Origin: an uncultured Clostridia bacterium
GTDB taxonomy: Bacteria; Bacillota; Clostridia; Oscillospirales; Acutalibacteraceae
Assembly: GCA_945876745.1 (NCBI GenBank)
Contig: CAMCPL010000004.1
Coordinates: 1-64,000 of the forward strand
DNA: 64,000 nucleotides
Reading direction: 5' to 3'
Positions 35,140 through 43,144 of the stretch are shown one piece after another; position 1 is the stretch's first letter, and each line of letters starts with the position of its first letter. Position numbers and translations under genes: made by a program. Under the pieces are notes generated by a model. That model had not been told where the DNA came from, made no database searches, and worked only from the letters and a program-made list of their open reading frames with translations.

Positions 35140-36237
35140 ATGTTATTTGAAATTTTACTGATTATATGCGTTGTTCTTTTGATAATTCTAATCGTATTAC
35201 AGCTTACAAACAGGAAAAACGACGATTCCTCGCAAATTAAAGAGCTTACATCTCAAATGAATGAACTTACGTCGAGGAATTACGAACAACAGATAAAGAT
35301 TATGGAAACGCTAAATGTCAGCGCAGAGCGTCAGTCAAACGCCGTTACAAATGCAATTTCTTCTATGCAAAAAAGCAATGAGGAAAAGTTAGAGCAGATG
35401 CGTGTAGTCGTTGATGAAAAACTGACCTCTACGCTTAATAAAAGAATTGACAGCTCGTTTGAGCAGGTGTCTAATCAGCTTGGAAGCGTGTATAAGTCAC
35501 TTGGTGAAATGAAGGAGCTTTCGTCGGGTATTAACGGTCTTAATAAGATTTTGACCAATGTAAAAACGAGAGGCACTTGGGCGGAGGTTCAGCTTGAAAG
35601 TATTTTGGAGCAGACAATTCCGAATATGTATTCAAAAAACGTACGCACAAATCCCGATTATAACGGTCAGGTTGAGTTCGCCGTAAAAATACCGAACAGT
35701 GATAATGACGAAATTGTATGGCTCCCGATTGATAGCAAATTTCCGCTTGAGGATTATGCTCGCATTGCTTCTGCCGCAGAAGCAGGGGATATTCAAGAGG
35801 TTGAAAAAGCGAGAAAATCGCTTGAAGTTCGCATAAAAGACGAAGCAAAAATGATTAAAAACTATATTGCACAGCCTTATACTACTCATTTTGCAATTAT
35901 GTATCTTGCAACCGAGGGTCTTTACGCCGAAGTAATGAGCAACAAAAACGGTCTGTGCGAAAGATTGCAGAGTATGAATATTCTTGTTGCAGGCCCGTCG
36001 ACAATTATTGCGCTTCTTAATTGTCTTCAGCTCGGCTTTTCTACCGTAGCGATAAACAAAAAAGCAAATGAGGTTTGGACGATTTTAGGCAACGCAAAAA
36101 AGCAGTATGAGCAATTCGGCATATTACTTGATAAGGCGAGAAGAAAAATTGAGGAAGCAGGGAAGACTATCGACGAAGCAGAGCACAGAAACGATATTAT
36201 CCGCAAAAATCTCAAGGACGTTGAAACAATAGGTTAA
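35140..36237 (+). CDS. rmuC: DNA recombination protein RmuC
   Basis: A 365-residue RmuC-family protein. One N-terminal membrane helix (about residues 2-22) is followed by a coiled coil of about 90 residues and the PD-(D/E)xK-like nuclease core, visible in RGTWAEVQLESILEQTIP, VEFAVKIPNSDNDEIVWLPIDSKFPLEDY and FAIMYLATEGLYAEVM. RmuC limits recombination at inverted repeats in Escherichia coli. GGGTGAT precedes the ATG. It is probably a single-gene unit. Confidence 0.93.
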   Translation: MLFEILLIICVVLLIILIVLQLTNRKNDDSSQIKELTSQMNELTSRNYEQQIKIMETLNVSAERQSNAVTNAISSMQKSNEEKLEQMRVVVDEKLTSTLNKRIDSSFEQVSNQLGSVYKSLGEMKELSSGINGLNKILTNVKTRGTWAEVQLESILEQTIPNMYSKNVRTNPDYNGQVEFAVKIPNSDNDEIVWLPIDSKFPLEDYARIASAAEAGDIQEVEKARKSLEVRIKDEAKMIKNYIAQPYTTHFAIMYLATEGLYAEVMSNKNGLCERLQSMNILVAGPSTIIALLNCLQLGFSTVAINKKANEVWTILGNAKKQYEQFGILLDKARRKIEEAGKTIDEAEHRNDIIRKNLKDVETIG

Positions 36238-36245
36238 ATGCATAA

Positions 36246-36276
36246 TGTACAAGTAGGGACTGTCCCTACTTGTACA
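36246..36276. repeat. Perfect 31-base palindrome after rmuC
   Basis: Fifteen-base arms (36246-36260 and 36262-36276) around a single T, with core AGTAGGGACTGTCCCTACT. It is not followed by a T run, so it is a poor terminator on the plus strand. It looks like an intergenic palindromic repeat; whether other copies exist cannot be seen here. Confidence 0.7.
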
Positions 36277-36324
36277 AGTTTGTAATAACGAAGTATAACT
36301 ACCTGTATAATTCACAACTATGAT

Positions 36325-36351
36325 AAAAGGGAGCCGAAATTCAGCTCCCTT
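36325..36351 (-). terminator. Terminator of the SDR gene (minus strand)
   Basis: AAGGGAGC (36327-36334) with GCTCCCTT (36344-36351); on the minus strand a TTTT run follows. It may also serve rmuC from the other side. Confidence 0.8.
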
Positions 36352-36363
36352 AAAATTATGAAA

Positions 36364-37926
36364 TTATCTCTTGATGTCGTCCCACTTAACGCCGTCAATC
36401 TGGAACAAATCGTCAAACTTGTAAACGTTTGTCTCTTCCTTTGTATGGCTCGGATACCAAACCTGTGCAAAGAACGGATTTGTTCTTGCGATGTTGTCGT
36501 AATCCCATTGCTTTTGCGGGATGTAGCATTCAGGACACCAGTGACCGCCGAGGAGAATAAGAGCAGGTGAAGCCTCAAATTCAGCACCGCAGTAGCCGCA
36601 CTTCCACTTGAGCTTTGTTGCCATATCGCCCTTAACCATTGTTTCGCTTAAGCACTCACCGCCACGGAATTTAGCAGCCTGCTTCATATCTTCAATGTCA
36701 AGCTCTGATTCCGGCTTTGTTTCATCATAGCCGTGGTCAAGCTTGTAGTTTTCAGCGTCTTCAATCTTCTTGTTGAACTTGATGATTTCAAAATCTTCCC
36801 ACTTTGAAGGAATCTTTGCCCAATCCTCATAAGTTCCGTAGTATGCGGAAAGTCTTACCGGATTCTTTGTCTTAACCCAGTCAAGAGTACCGAAGTCCTT
36901 TGTTGAAGCAATCTTCTTCATAAACGGCTTTGCGCAAGCGGCAACGAGGTTCTTCGGAAGATATCTCGGAATCTTGAAGTAGAATTCAACCTGACCTGCG
37001 AGTCTGTCGAAATAGTCCTTAACAGGGAGATTTTCTCTAAAGTGAAGGAAGTTTTCGAGCTTGTCACCGTCTGCATAGAACTGACCGTGGAAGTTCTTTG
37101 TAATAAACCAGTTCGGGTCAAAGAGCTTTTCAGGACCTGCAAGACCGAGTGTACCGAGTAAGAGCTGCTCGAATTCATAGTTAGAAATTCTGTACTGTTC
37201 ACCGGAACCGATGTTGAAGAAATGATTCCAGAAGTCGCTGCCGAGATTTCCTGCTGCGTCTTCAAGAACAAGATTACACATCAAACGACCTGAGTCTTCA
37301 ACTGTACACCACTCAAGAACACCGTTAATCGGTACGTGGAACATAATCGGATCCATATTTTTAAGAATGTTCGGATAAAGAATACCACTCTGACGCATAC
37401 AAACCCAATTCTTAATTCCGCTTTCTACGAATGTGCGCTCTGCAACTGTCTTTGAAATTGCATAGTGGTCGTAGATAGAAATTTTAATCGGGTCACCGCA
37501 TCTACCCCAGTGGATAGGATAGTTTCTACCGCCTGTTTGAGCAACTGTGCCTATGTAAGCAACCTTGATGTCATCGGCATTCGGTTGAGCAAGAACAGCC
37601 TTAACAATGTTCTGTGCAGCGCCGATGTTTGTCTTTTGAGTTTTGTAAGGCTTCCAGTCAGCAGTCGGAGATACCATACCGCCGATATGGAGAACATAGT
37701 CAGAACCTGTTACGCCTTCAAGAATTGAATCATAATCGCCCAAATCACCCCATACTATTTGGACATTTGGTTTAGCCATAAGACCCTTGAGCTTTTCCTC
37801 GTTCTTAGGGCTCTTTCTTGCAAGCATCTTGATTTGGATATCGTTCGGATGCTTGAGCATTTCCTGGACAGCAGCCCAGCCCATATTACCGGTACCGCCG
37901 GTAAGAAATACGGTTTTCTTTGCCAT
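36364..37926 (-). CDS. NAD(P)-dependent epimerase/dehydratase (extended SDR) with a C-terminal zinc-ribbon-like module
   Basis: A 520-residue protein. The N-terminal Rossmann half has TGGTGNMG (nucleotide loop), the acidic WGDLGDYDSI segment, and the catalytic pair in YDHYAISKTVAE (YxxxK). Up to about residue 330 it resembles sugar-nucleotide epimerases/dehydratases. The C-terminal 190 residues are unusual and end with CGYC (443-446) and CPEC (464-467), a four-Cys metal-binding pattern, then a W- and D-rich tail. The substrate is not predictable. AGGAGG precedes the ATG. It has a single-gene promoter divergent from metK. Confidence 0.78.
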   Translation of the reverse strand: MAKKTVFLTGGTGNMGWAAVQEMLKHPNDIQIKMLARKSPKNEEKLKGLMAKPNVQIVWGDLGDYDSILEGVTGSDYVLHIGGMVSPTADWKPYKTQKTNIGAAQNIVKAVLAQPNADDIKVAYIGTVAQTGGRNYPIHWGRCGDPIKISIYDHYAISKTVAERTFVESGIKNWVCMRQSGILYPNILKNMDPIMFHVPINGVLEWCTVEDSGRLMCNLVLEDAAGNLGSDFWNHFFNIGSGEQYRISNYEFEQLLLGTLGLAGPEKLFDPNWFITKNFHGQFYADGDKLENFLHFRENLPVKDYFDRLAGQVEFYFKIPRYLPKNLVAACAKPFMKKIASTKDFGTLDWVKTKNPVRLSAYYGTYEDWAKIPSKWEDFEIIKFNKKIEDAENYKLDHGYDETKPESELDIEDMKQAAKFRGGECLSETMVKGDMATKLKWKCGYCGAEFEASPALILLGGHWCPECYIPQKQWDYDNIARTNPFFAQVWYPSHTKEETNVYKFDDLFQIDGVKWDDIKR

Positions 37927-37954
37927 TACTTTTCCTCCTTAAACAGCAACTTCA

Positions 37955-38011
37955 TTATCATTATGATAAATCATTAATATTTATTATAAACTATAATTCC
38001 ATAAATTACAA
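37955..38011 (-). promoter_or_regulatory. Promoter and leader palindrome of the SDR gene
   Basis: On the minus strand, TTGTAA (38011-38006), 17 bases, TATAAT (37988-37983). Just downstream of the expected start lies TTATCA-TTA-TGATAA (37955-37969), an operator-like palindrome. Confidence 0.65.
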
Positions 38012-38044
38012 GACATAAAATAATATTTATTTAACAATTTGATA

Positions 38045-38073
38045 TTGACAGTAGCTCAATATTGTAGTATTAT
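38045..38073 (+). promoter_or_regulatory. metK promoter
   Basis: TTGACA (38045-38050), 17 bases, TATTAT (38068-38073), upstream of the SAM riboswitch. Confidence 0.85.
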
Positions 38074-38093
38074 ACTAAAAAATGAAGATTAGA

Positions 38094-38226
38094 TATTTAT
38101 CAAGAGTGATTGAGGGACAGGCCCTGTGAAATCACAGCAACCTGCTTTGTGTAAGGTGCTAATACCTGCGGTGCTACCGAATGATGAGCTTTCAGCATAC
38201 GGTTTGCCGTATGCTTTGTTTTTTAT
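38094..38226 (+). promoter_or_regulatory. SAM-I riboswitch (S-box) with intrinsic terminator
   Basis: The aptamer (about 38094-38190) shows the S-box core in order: TATCAAGAG, TGAGGGACAGGCCCTGTGAA, CAGCAACC, AAGGTGCTAATACCTGC and GAATGATGAGC. The expression platform is the terminator AGCATACGG (38194-38202) with CCGTATGCT (38207-38215) followed by a T-rich run. High S-adenosylmethionine would stabilise the aptamer and stop transcription of metK. Confidence 0.95.
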
Positions 38227-38257
38227 AATTTAGATTTTGATGAAAGAGGTAATGATT

Positions 38258-39436
38258 ATGTCGAAGTTTTTATTTACAAGCGAATCTGTTACAAAGGGAC
38301 ACCCCGACAAGATTTGTGACCAAATTTCCGACGCTATACTTGATGCAATGCTTGAGCAGGATCCAATGTCGAGAGTAGCCTGCGAAACAACCTGTACAAC
38401 AGGTCAGGTTATGGTTATGGGCGAAATTACAACAAAGGCACAGGTCGATATTAACGATATCGTTCGTAAAACGATTATTGATATCGGCTATGACAGCGCC
38501 GAAAAGGGCTTTAACGGCAATACCTGCGCAGTTTTGACTGCACTTGATAAGCAGTCTCCCGATATTGCAATGGGCGTTGATAAGTCATATGAATTAAAGA
38601 ATAATGAAAATGACGAGGATAACCTTAACGGTGCGGGCGACCAGGGTATGATGTTCGGTTATGCCTGTAACGAAACAAGCGAGCTTATGCCGCTTCCGAT
38701 TTCTCTTGCTCATAAGCTTGCAGTAAAACTTACCGAGGTTAGAGAGGACGGTACTCTCCCGTATCTTTATGCCGACGGTAAAACTCAGGTGACCGTTGAA
38801 TATGATGACGGCAAGCCGGTTAAGGTAACTACTGTTGTTGTTTCTTCACAGCATAGTGCAGATGTTGAGCTTGAACAGCTTAGACAGGATATTATCGAAA
38901 AGGTAATTAAGACAACCGTACCTTCCGAATTAATGGACGAGGATACAGTATTTTATGTAAATCCGACAGGCAGATTTGTTATCGGCGGTCCTATGGGCGA
39001 CTCCGGTCTTACAGGCAGGAAGATTATCGTTGATACATACGGCGGTTATGCCCGTCACGGCGGCGGTGCTTTCTCCGGTAAGGACCCGACAAAGGTTGAC
39101 CGTTCTGCCGCTTATGCCGCAAGATGGGTTGCAAAAAATATTGTTGCCGCAGGTCTTGCAGATAAGTGTGAGGTTGAGCTTGCTTATGCAATTGGTGTTG
39201 CAAAGCCGGTTTCGGTTATGGTTGATACCTTTGGTACAGGTAAAAAGTCGGACGACGAAATCAGCGAAATTGTAAATAAGGTGTTCGACCTTCGTCCGTC
39301 TGCAATTATCAAGACTCTCGATTTGAGAAGACCGATATATCAGGCTGTTGCCGCTTACGGTCATATGGGTAGGGAAGATCTCGGTGTTCCTTGGGAACAG
39401 CTCAACAAGGTTGACGAAATTAAAAAGTATATGTAA
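38258..39436 (+). CDS. metK: S-adenosylmethionine synthetase
   Basis: A 392-residue enzyme that joins ATP and methionine to make SAM. It shows [20 protein letters not shown] (His15 for ATP), the flexible-loop [62 protein letters not shown], and the C-terminal dimer region. I chose ATG 38258 (MSKFLF), eight bases after GAGGT; ATG 38240 and 38252 are less well placed. Controlled by the upstream SAM riboswitch. Closes with a bidirectional terminator. Confidence 0.97.
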   Translation: MSKFLFTSESVTKGHPDKICDQISDAILDAMLEQDPMSRVACETTCTTGQVMVMGEITTKAQVDINDIVRKTIIDIGYDSAEKGFNGNTCAVLTALDKQSPDIAMGVDKSYELKNNENDEDNLNGAGDQGMMFGYACNETSELMPLPISLAHKLAVKLTEVREDGTLPYLYADGKTQVTVEYDDGKPVKVTTVVVSSQHSADVELEQLRQDIIEKVIKTTVPSELMDEDTVFYVNPTGRFVIGGPMGDSGLTGRKIIVDTYGGYARHGGGAFSGKDPTKVDRSAAYAARWVAKNIVAAGLADKCEVELAYAIGVAKPVSVMVDTFGTGKKSDDEISEIVNKVFDLRPSAIIKTLDLRRPIYQAVAAYGHMGREDLGVPWEQLNKVDEIKKYM

Positions 39437-39442
39437 TATAAA

Positions 39443-39483
39443 AAAGTAACCGTTCTCGGAGATTAATTCCGTGAACGGTTTTT
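39443..39483. terminator. Bidirectional terminator after metK
   Basis: AACCGTTC (39448-39455) with GAACGGTT (39473-39480), extended inward by CGGA/TCCG. T run on the right; A run on the left for the converging minus-strand gene. Confidence 0.85.
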
Positions 39484-39485
39484 CT

Positions 39486-40139
39486 TTATTTCATTCTTTT
39501 TTGCATTTCGTGAGCAATCTTACTCGGCGACATAGTTTGTAGCAAAACAATTCCCGGACCCGTAACGATAGTATTGTAAACAATTTTGTCGGGATTGTTT
39601 AAGTCCTTTTGCTTTCTCAACTCAAACTCACAGCTTCCGCTTGCCATAACAACTCTGCCTGTTTCAACAATAATCTGCTGACCTGCCTGAAGCGGATAGT
39701 TAATTACCGAGCCGTCTGTTTCGAGGAAAATAACGCCTTGTCCCGAAACTCTTTCTATTGTAAAGCCGTCTTCGCCAAAAAGCGTTGTGTTGATTTTTTC
39801 ATTTAAGTATTTTGAAACGACAACATCAAAGGTTGAAGCAAGTATTGAGGTTCTTTGACAAAGATAATCCTTTGTGCCGTCAAGCTTTAACGCAATGATT
39901 TCACCCGGTAAGGTGCTCGCAAAGGCAATAGTGCCGAAGCCGCCGATGGCGGTATATCGAGTGTTCATAATTGATTTTTCGCTAAAAAAGCTTCGTGATA
40001 ACGTTTTGCCGGAGTGTGTCTCAACTTTGATATTCGGACTCATCCAGCTCATATTCTGACCCCTTGTTAATACGCTTTCTTCGTCTTGAAGATTGCAAAT
40101 CAAAACAGGGGAGGCTCCGCCTTGAATATCGTACTTCAT
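39486..40139 (-). CDS. AIM24 family protein
   Basis: A 217-residue beta-rich protein matching the AIM24 family: an N-terminal strand region (YDIQGGASPVLICNLQDEESVLTRGQNMSWMSPNI), GGFGTIAFASTLPGEIIALKL, an internal repeat of the same fold (GQGVIFLETDGSVINYPLQAGQQIIVETGRVVMAS) and GPGIVLLQTMSP at the end. The biochemical role is unknown in bacteria; yeast AIM24 affects mitochondrial inner-membrane organisation. It lies 21 bases after proC on the minus strand and may be the last gene of that unit. Confidence 0.85.
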   Translation of the reverse strand: MKYDIQGGASPVLICNLQDEESVLTRGQNMSWMSPNIKVETHSGKTLSRSFFSEKSIMNTRYTAIGGFGTIAFASTLPGEIIALKLDGTKDYLCQRTSILASTFDVVVSKYLNEKINTTLFGEDGFTIERVSGQGVIFLETDGSVINYPLQAGQQIIVETGRVVMASGSCEFELRKQKDLNNPDKIVYNTIVTGPGIVLLQTMSPSKIAHEMQKRMK

Positions 40140-40160
40140 TATATTCTCCTATAAACCGTT

Positions 40161-40958
40161 TTATAATATCCTGTCCTTTTCCAATGCCTTGTCAACTGCA
40201 TTATGAATTGCACTGTTGAAGCCGTCCTTTTGAAGTGAAGTAACAGCTTCAATTGTTGTGCCGCCGGGTGAACAAACCTTGTCAATTAAGTCGTAAGGAT
40301 GCTCGTCAGCTTCAAGTATCATTTTTGCGCTGCCGAGAACTGCCTGTGCGCATATTTTCAGCGCAACGTCCTTTTTTATTCCGTTTTTAACACCGGCTCT
40401 TGCAAGCTCGTCAATAAACATATAAGCCAGCGCCGGAGTGCAACCGCCGAGAACGCCGAAAAGCGGAAAATAGCTTTCGTCAAGATGAATAACCTGACCT
40501 ACCGTGCCAAATAGCTTTTCGCAAAAAGCCCTGTCCTCATCATTAGCAAGTGTATTTTCGGTGTAAGCGCAAATTGCTTCGCCGACCTTTGCATTGATGT
40601 TCGGCATTACCCTTATGATTCTTGCGTCTGTGAACAGATTTTCAGCAATGAATTGTGTGCTTTTTCCTGCGGCAATGGAAATAATCAGCGGATTTTTTTC
40701 CTTTACTGCGTTGCTTATTTGATTAAGCACGCTTTCAAGAATGTTTGGCTTTACAGCTAATACAATAACGTCGCTTTTTTGTACAATATCATTTTCGCAT
40801 TCGCAAATATTTACATCAAATTTTTCCTTGATTTTTTCACACGCAGGGGAGTAAATATCAAAAATGTTAATATCGTTTTCGTTGATTGCATTTTTTGATA
40901 ATACGCCGCTTATTATGGCGCTTGCCATATTTCCGCATCCTATAAATCCGATTTTCAT
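40161..40958 (-). CDS. proC: Pyrroline-5-carboxylate reductase
   Basis: A 265-residue enzyme for the last step of proline synthesis. It shows the N-terminal NAD(P) fold KIGFIGCGNMASAIISGVL, VLAVKPNILESVL, IRVMPNINAKVGEA and the C-terminal substrate domain with GVLGGCTPALAYMFIDELARAGVKNGI and SPGGTTIEAVTSLQKDGF. It follows spoIIID after four bases, so the two are co-transcribed from the sporulation side at least, an arrangement that I would not have predicted. Confidence 0.95.
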   Translation of the reverse strand: MKIGFIGCGNMASAIISGVLSKNAINENDINIFDIYSPACEKIKEKFDVNICECENDIVQKSDVIVLAVKPNILESVLNQISNAVKEKNPLIISIAAGKSTQFIAENLFTDARIIRVMPNINAKVGEAICAYTENTLANDEDRAFCEKLFGTVGQVIHLDESYFPLFGVLGGCTPALAYMFIDELARAGVKNGIKKDVALKICAQAVLGSAKMILEADEHPYDLIDKVCSPGGTTIEAVTSLQKDGFNSAIHNAVDKALEKDRIL

Positions 40959-40962
40959 TCTA

Positions 40963-41226
40963 TTAGTCCTTTGCTTTTTTTAGTTCAAGATACTTGTACT
41001 TTGTAGCTTGACCGCCTCTTATGTGACGGTTTGCCTTATTCTCCTTTAGCACATCTGCAACCGACGAAGCAAGATTAGGAGCGATTTGCGAAAGCCTTTT
41101 TGTAACATCAATATGTACCGTGCTTTTGCTTATCCCGAAGACGTGCGCCGTTTTTCTTACAGTAGCCTTGTTTTCAACAATATATTCACCTAAAACAATA
41201 CATCTGTTTTGAACCTTTTGCGTCAT
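40963..41226 (-). CDS. spoIIID: Stage III sporulation transcriptional regulator SpoIIID
   Basis: An 87-residue helix-turn-helix protein with the conserved VQNRCIVLGEYIVENKATVRKTAHVFGISKSTVHIDVTKRL and a basic C-terminal region (KANRHIRGGQATKYKYLELKK). It switches mother-cell gene expression between the sigma-E and sigma-K stages, activating or repressing many promoters. The start is ATG 41226 (MTQKVQ) after GGGTGA; the upstream extension in the same frame reads into the promoter region. A sigma-E-like GTCATATT lies 30-40 bases upstream, but no good -10 element is at the right distance. Confidence 0.95.
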   Translation of the reverse strand: MTQKVQNRCIVLGEYIVENKATVRKTAHVFGISKSTVHIDVTKRLSQIAPNLASSVADVLKENKANRHIRGGQATKYKYLELKKAKD

Positions 41227-41318
41227 ATTAATCACCCGTAAGTAAATACTTTTTGTAATTAATATGACATTTTTCAAAAAATTATAACATCGGCAGTAGG
41301 TGAATGATTTTTCGTCGA

Positions 41319-41819
41319 TTATTCCTCAGCCTGCTTTTTTGATGTTGTAATACTGTCCAAAAGCTCGTCTATTGTTTTCGTTTGAATACGCTCAACTCTC
41401 TTAAACTCGGCAGTTGTTTCCTCGTCCTGATTTGCCTCAAGACCGGCCTGCTTGTAAACCTTCATCGAAAGAGAGTCCTTGCTTACCTTGATTTTGTAAA
41501 CTACAGTTGAGTCGTTATTCGGGTTTGAAAGCGTTAGCTCATCGCCGTCAACGGTATAATCGCCGCTGTATGAAAACGTGCTGAAATAGCTGTCATATGT
41601 TCCGTTTTCATAAAATTCATACGCATTCGAGCCTGCTTCGTTTTGCCACTTGCCGATAATTCTGTCTGCGTTTGAAACAACGATATTGCTTACCATTTGA
41701 GCAGGAGTAACCTTTTCAACTGCGCAATAAATTCCTGACGGAATGATGATAACAGCAAGTATGCACGCAATTATCACAAGTGCAATTTTAATTTTTGAAT
41801 TAGATTTTTCCTTTTTCAT
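41319..41819 (-). CDS. Small membrane-anchored extracytoplasmic protein of unknown function
   Basis: A 166-residue protein with a Lys-rich cytoplasmic start, one membrane helix (about residues 11-32) and an outside domain. This carries IIGKWQNEAGSNAYEFYENGTYDSY and YSGDYTVDGDELTLSNP, a beta-barrel-like pattern often found in small secreted Firmicutes proteins of unknown role. The C-terminus is helical and charged. ATG 41819 follows GGTGAT. It starts just after the prs stop on the same strand, so it is probably co-transcribed with prs. Confidence 0.65.
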   Translation of the reverse strand: MKKEKSNSKIKIALVIIACILAVIIIPSGIYCAVEKVTPAQMVSNIVVSNADRIIGKWQNEAGSNAYEFYENGTYDSYFSTFSYSGDYTVDGDELTLSNPNNDSTVVYKIKVSKDSLSMKVYKQAGLEANQDEETTAEFKRVERIQTKTIDELLDSITTSKKQAEE

Positions 41820-41836
41820 AAGTATCACCGAATTAA

Positions 41837-43012
41837 TTATTTAAGCCCCTTGCTTTTGAGAAGCTTGTCAATTTTATCAGAAGAATCGAGAAGAGTAGAA
41901 ACCGATAAATCGTGGTTAATTGTGTCGAGGAAATATGCAAGGTATTTCGAAAGCTCAACGCTTACATACCAATCGCGAGATAAAAGCTCGTCTGTTTGGT
42001 ATACGCCGTTTGTTGTAAATACCTTTTCAAATACGCCCTCTTCGTGAGCCTTGTCGAAGATTTCAAGACCGTTGCAGAAAAGACCGAAGGCTGTGCAAAC
42101 GAAAATTCTCTTCGCCTTTAATTCCTTGAGCTTTCGTGCAACCTCAAGCATGCTTTCGCCGGAGCTTATCATATCGTCAACAATAATGATATCCTTGCCC
42201 TCAACGCTGTCACCGAGATACTGATGAGCGACTATCGGATTTCTGCCGTTGACAACTCTTGTATAATCACGTCTCTTGTAGAACATACCGAGATTAACTC
42301 CGAGCTGGGTAGCAAAATAAATACATCTGTGCATTGCACCCTCATCAGGTGAAATAACCATAAGGTGATTTGGGTCAACCTGTAAATCTTCTATATTGTT
42401 AACAAGGGATTTAATCATTTGATATGTAGGCATTACATTTTCAAACGACTTGTGAGGAATTGCATTTTGAACTCTCTGGTCGTGAGCGTCAAATGTAATG
42501 ATGTTTTCAACGCCGAGAGCTGTAAGCTCCTGCAAAGCCATTGCGCAGTCAAGAGATTCACGTGACGATCTCTTGTGCTGTCTTCCCTCGTAAAGCATCG
42601 GCATAATTACGTTAATTCTCTTTGCCTTGCTTGAAGCGGCAGATATTACTCTTTTAAGGTCTGAAAAATGGTCGTCGGGCGACTTCGGAACCTTTCTGCC
42701 GTACATATTGTATTCAACGCTGTAATTAAACGGGTCAACAATAATAAAAAGGTCGTAACCTCTTATTGTATCGTTAATTACGGCTTTTCCCTCGCCGCTG
42801 CCGAATCTTGCAACGGTCGTATCAATCATATAATTATCTCTTTGATAGCCGTAAAAAGCGATATTACCCTTGTGAATACTGATTTGTTCAGCTCTCCACT
42901 TAACGAGATAATCGTTAATTTTTTTGGCTAACTTCTCGGTACCGGGAAGGGCAATGATACCCAGCGGACCGTATGGGATTGTCTGTACTTCTTCTGCTGT
43001 AATTCTTGGCAT
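41837..43012 (-). CDS. prs: Ribose-phosphate pyrophosphokinase (long form)
   Basis: A 391-residue PRPP synthetase. Recognisable parts are RVNVIMPMLYEGRQHKRSSRESLDCAMALQELTALGVENIITFDAHD and the PRPP-binding loop IIIVDDMISSGESMLEVARKLKE. The usual bacterial Prs has about 315 residues. The extra length lies in an N-terminal extension and in insertions such as the acidic, DNA-like region around residues 60-100. Long forms occur in Clostridia. It makes PRPP for nucleotides, His and Trp. AGAGGAG precedes the ATG. Confidence 0.88.
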   Translation of the reverse strand: MPRITAEEVQTIPYGPLGIIALPGTEKLAKKINDYLVKWRAEQISIHKGNIAFYGYQRDNYMIDTTVARFGSGEGKAVINDTIRGYDLFIIVDPFNYSVEYNMYGRKVPKSPDDHFSDLKRVISAASSKAKRINVIMPMLYEGRQHKRSSRESLDCAMALQELTALGVENIITFDAHDQRVQNAIPHKSFENVMPTYQMIKSLVNNIEDLQVDPNHLMVISPDEGAMHRCIYFATQLGVNLGMFYKRRDYTRVVNGRNPIVAHQYLGDSVEGKDIIIVDDMISSGESMLEVARKLKELKAKRIFVCTAFGLFCNGLEIFDKAHEEGVFEKVFTTNGVYQTDELLSRDWYVSVELSKYLAYFLDTINHDLSVSTLLDSSDKIDKLLKSKGLK

Positions 43013-43144
43013 AATAAAATACTCCTCTCAAAATTATATTATCATTTTACAACATTTTTTTATAAAAATAAACCTTATTCTGCAAAATTGCCATAAATAT
43101 TTATTATGCATATTGAGAAATTTTTAGGTATATTAGACAAAATA

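Noticed and set aside
41230-41290. Sigma-E promoter for spoIIID (GTCATATT on the minus strand)
   Set aside because: A -35-like word is present, but the best -10 (TATTTACT) gives a spacer of only 12 bases and lacks the CATA core; not strong enough to list.
43013-43144. prs promoter in the gap after the GtrA-YfhO gene
   Set aside because: A TATAAT-like word is present near 43038-43033, but no acceptable -35 lies at 16-18 bases; the 132-base gap is otherwise AT-rich with no clear structure.
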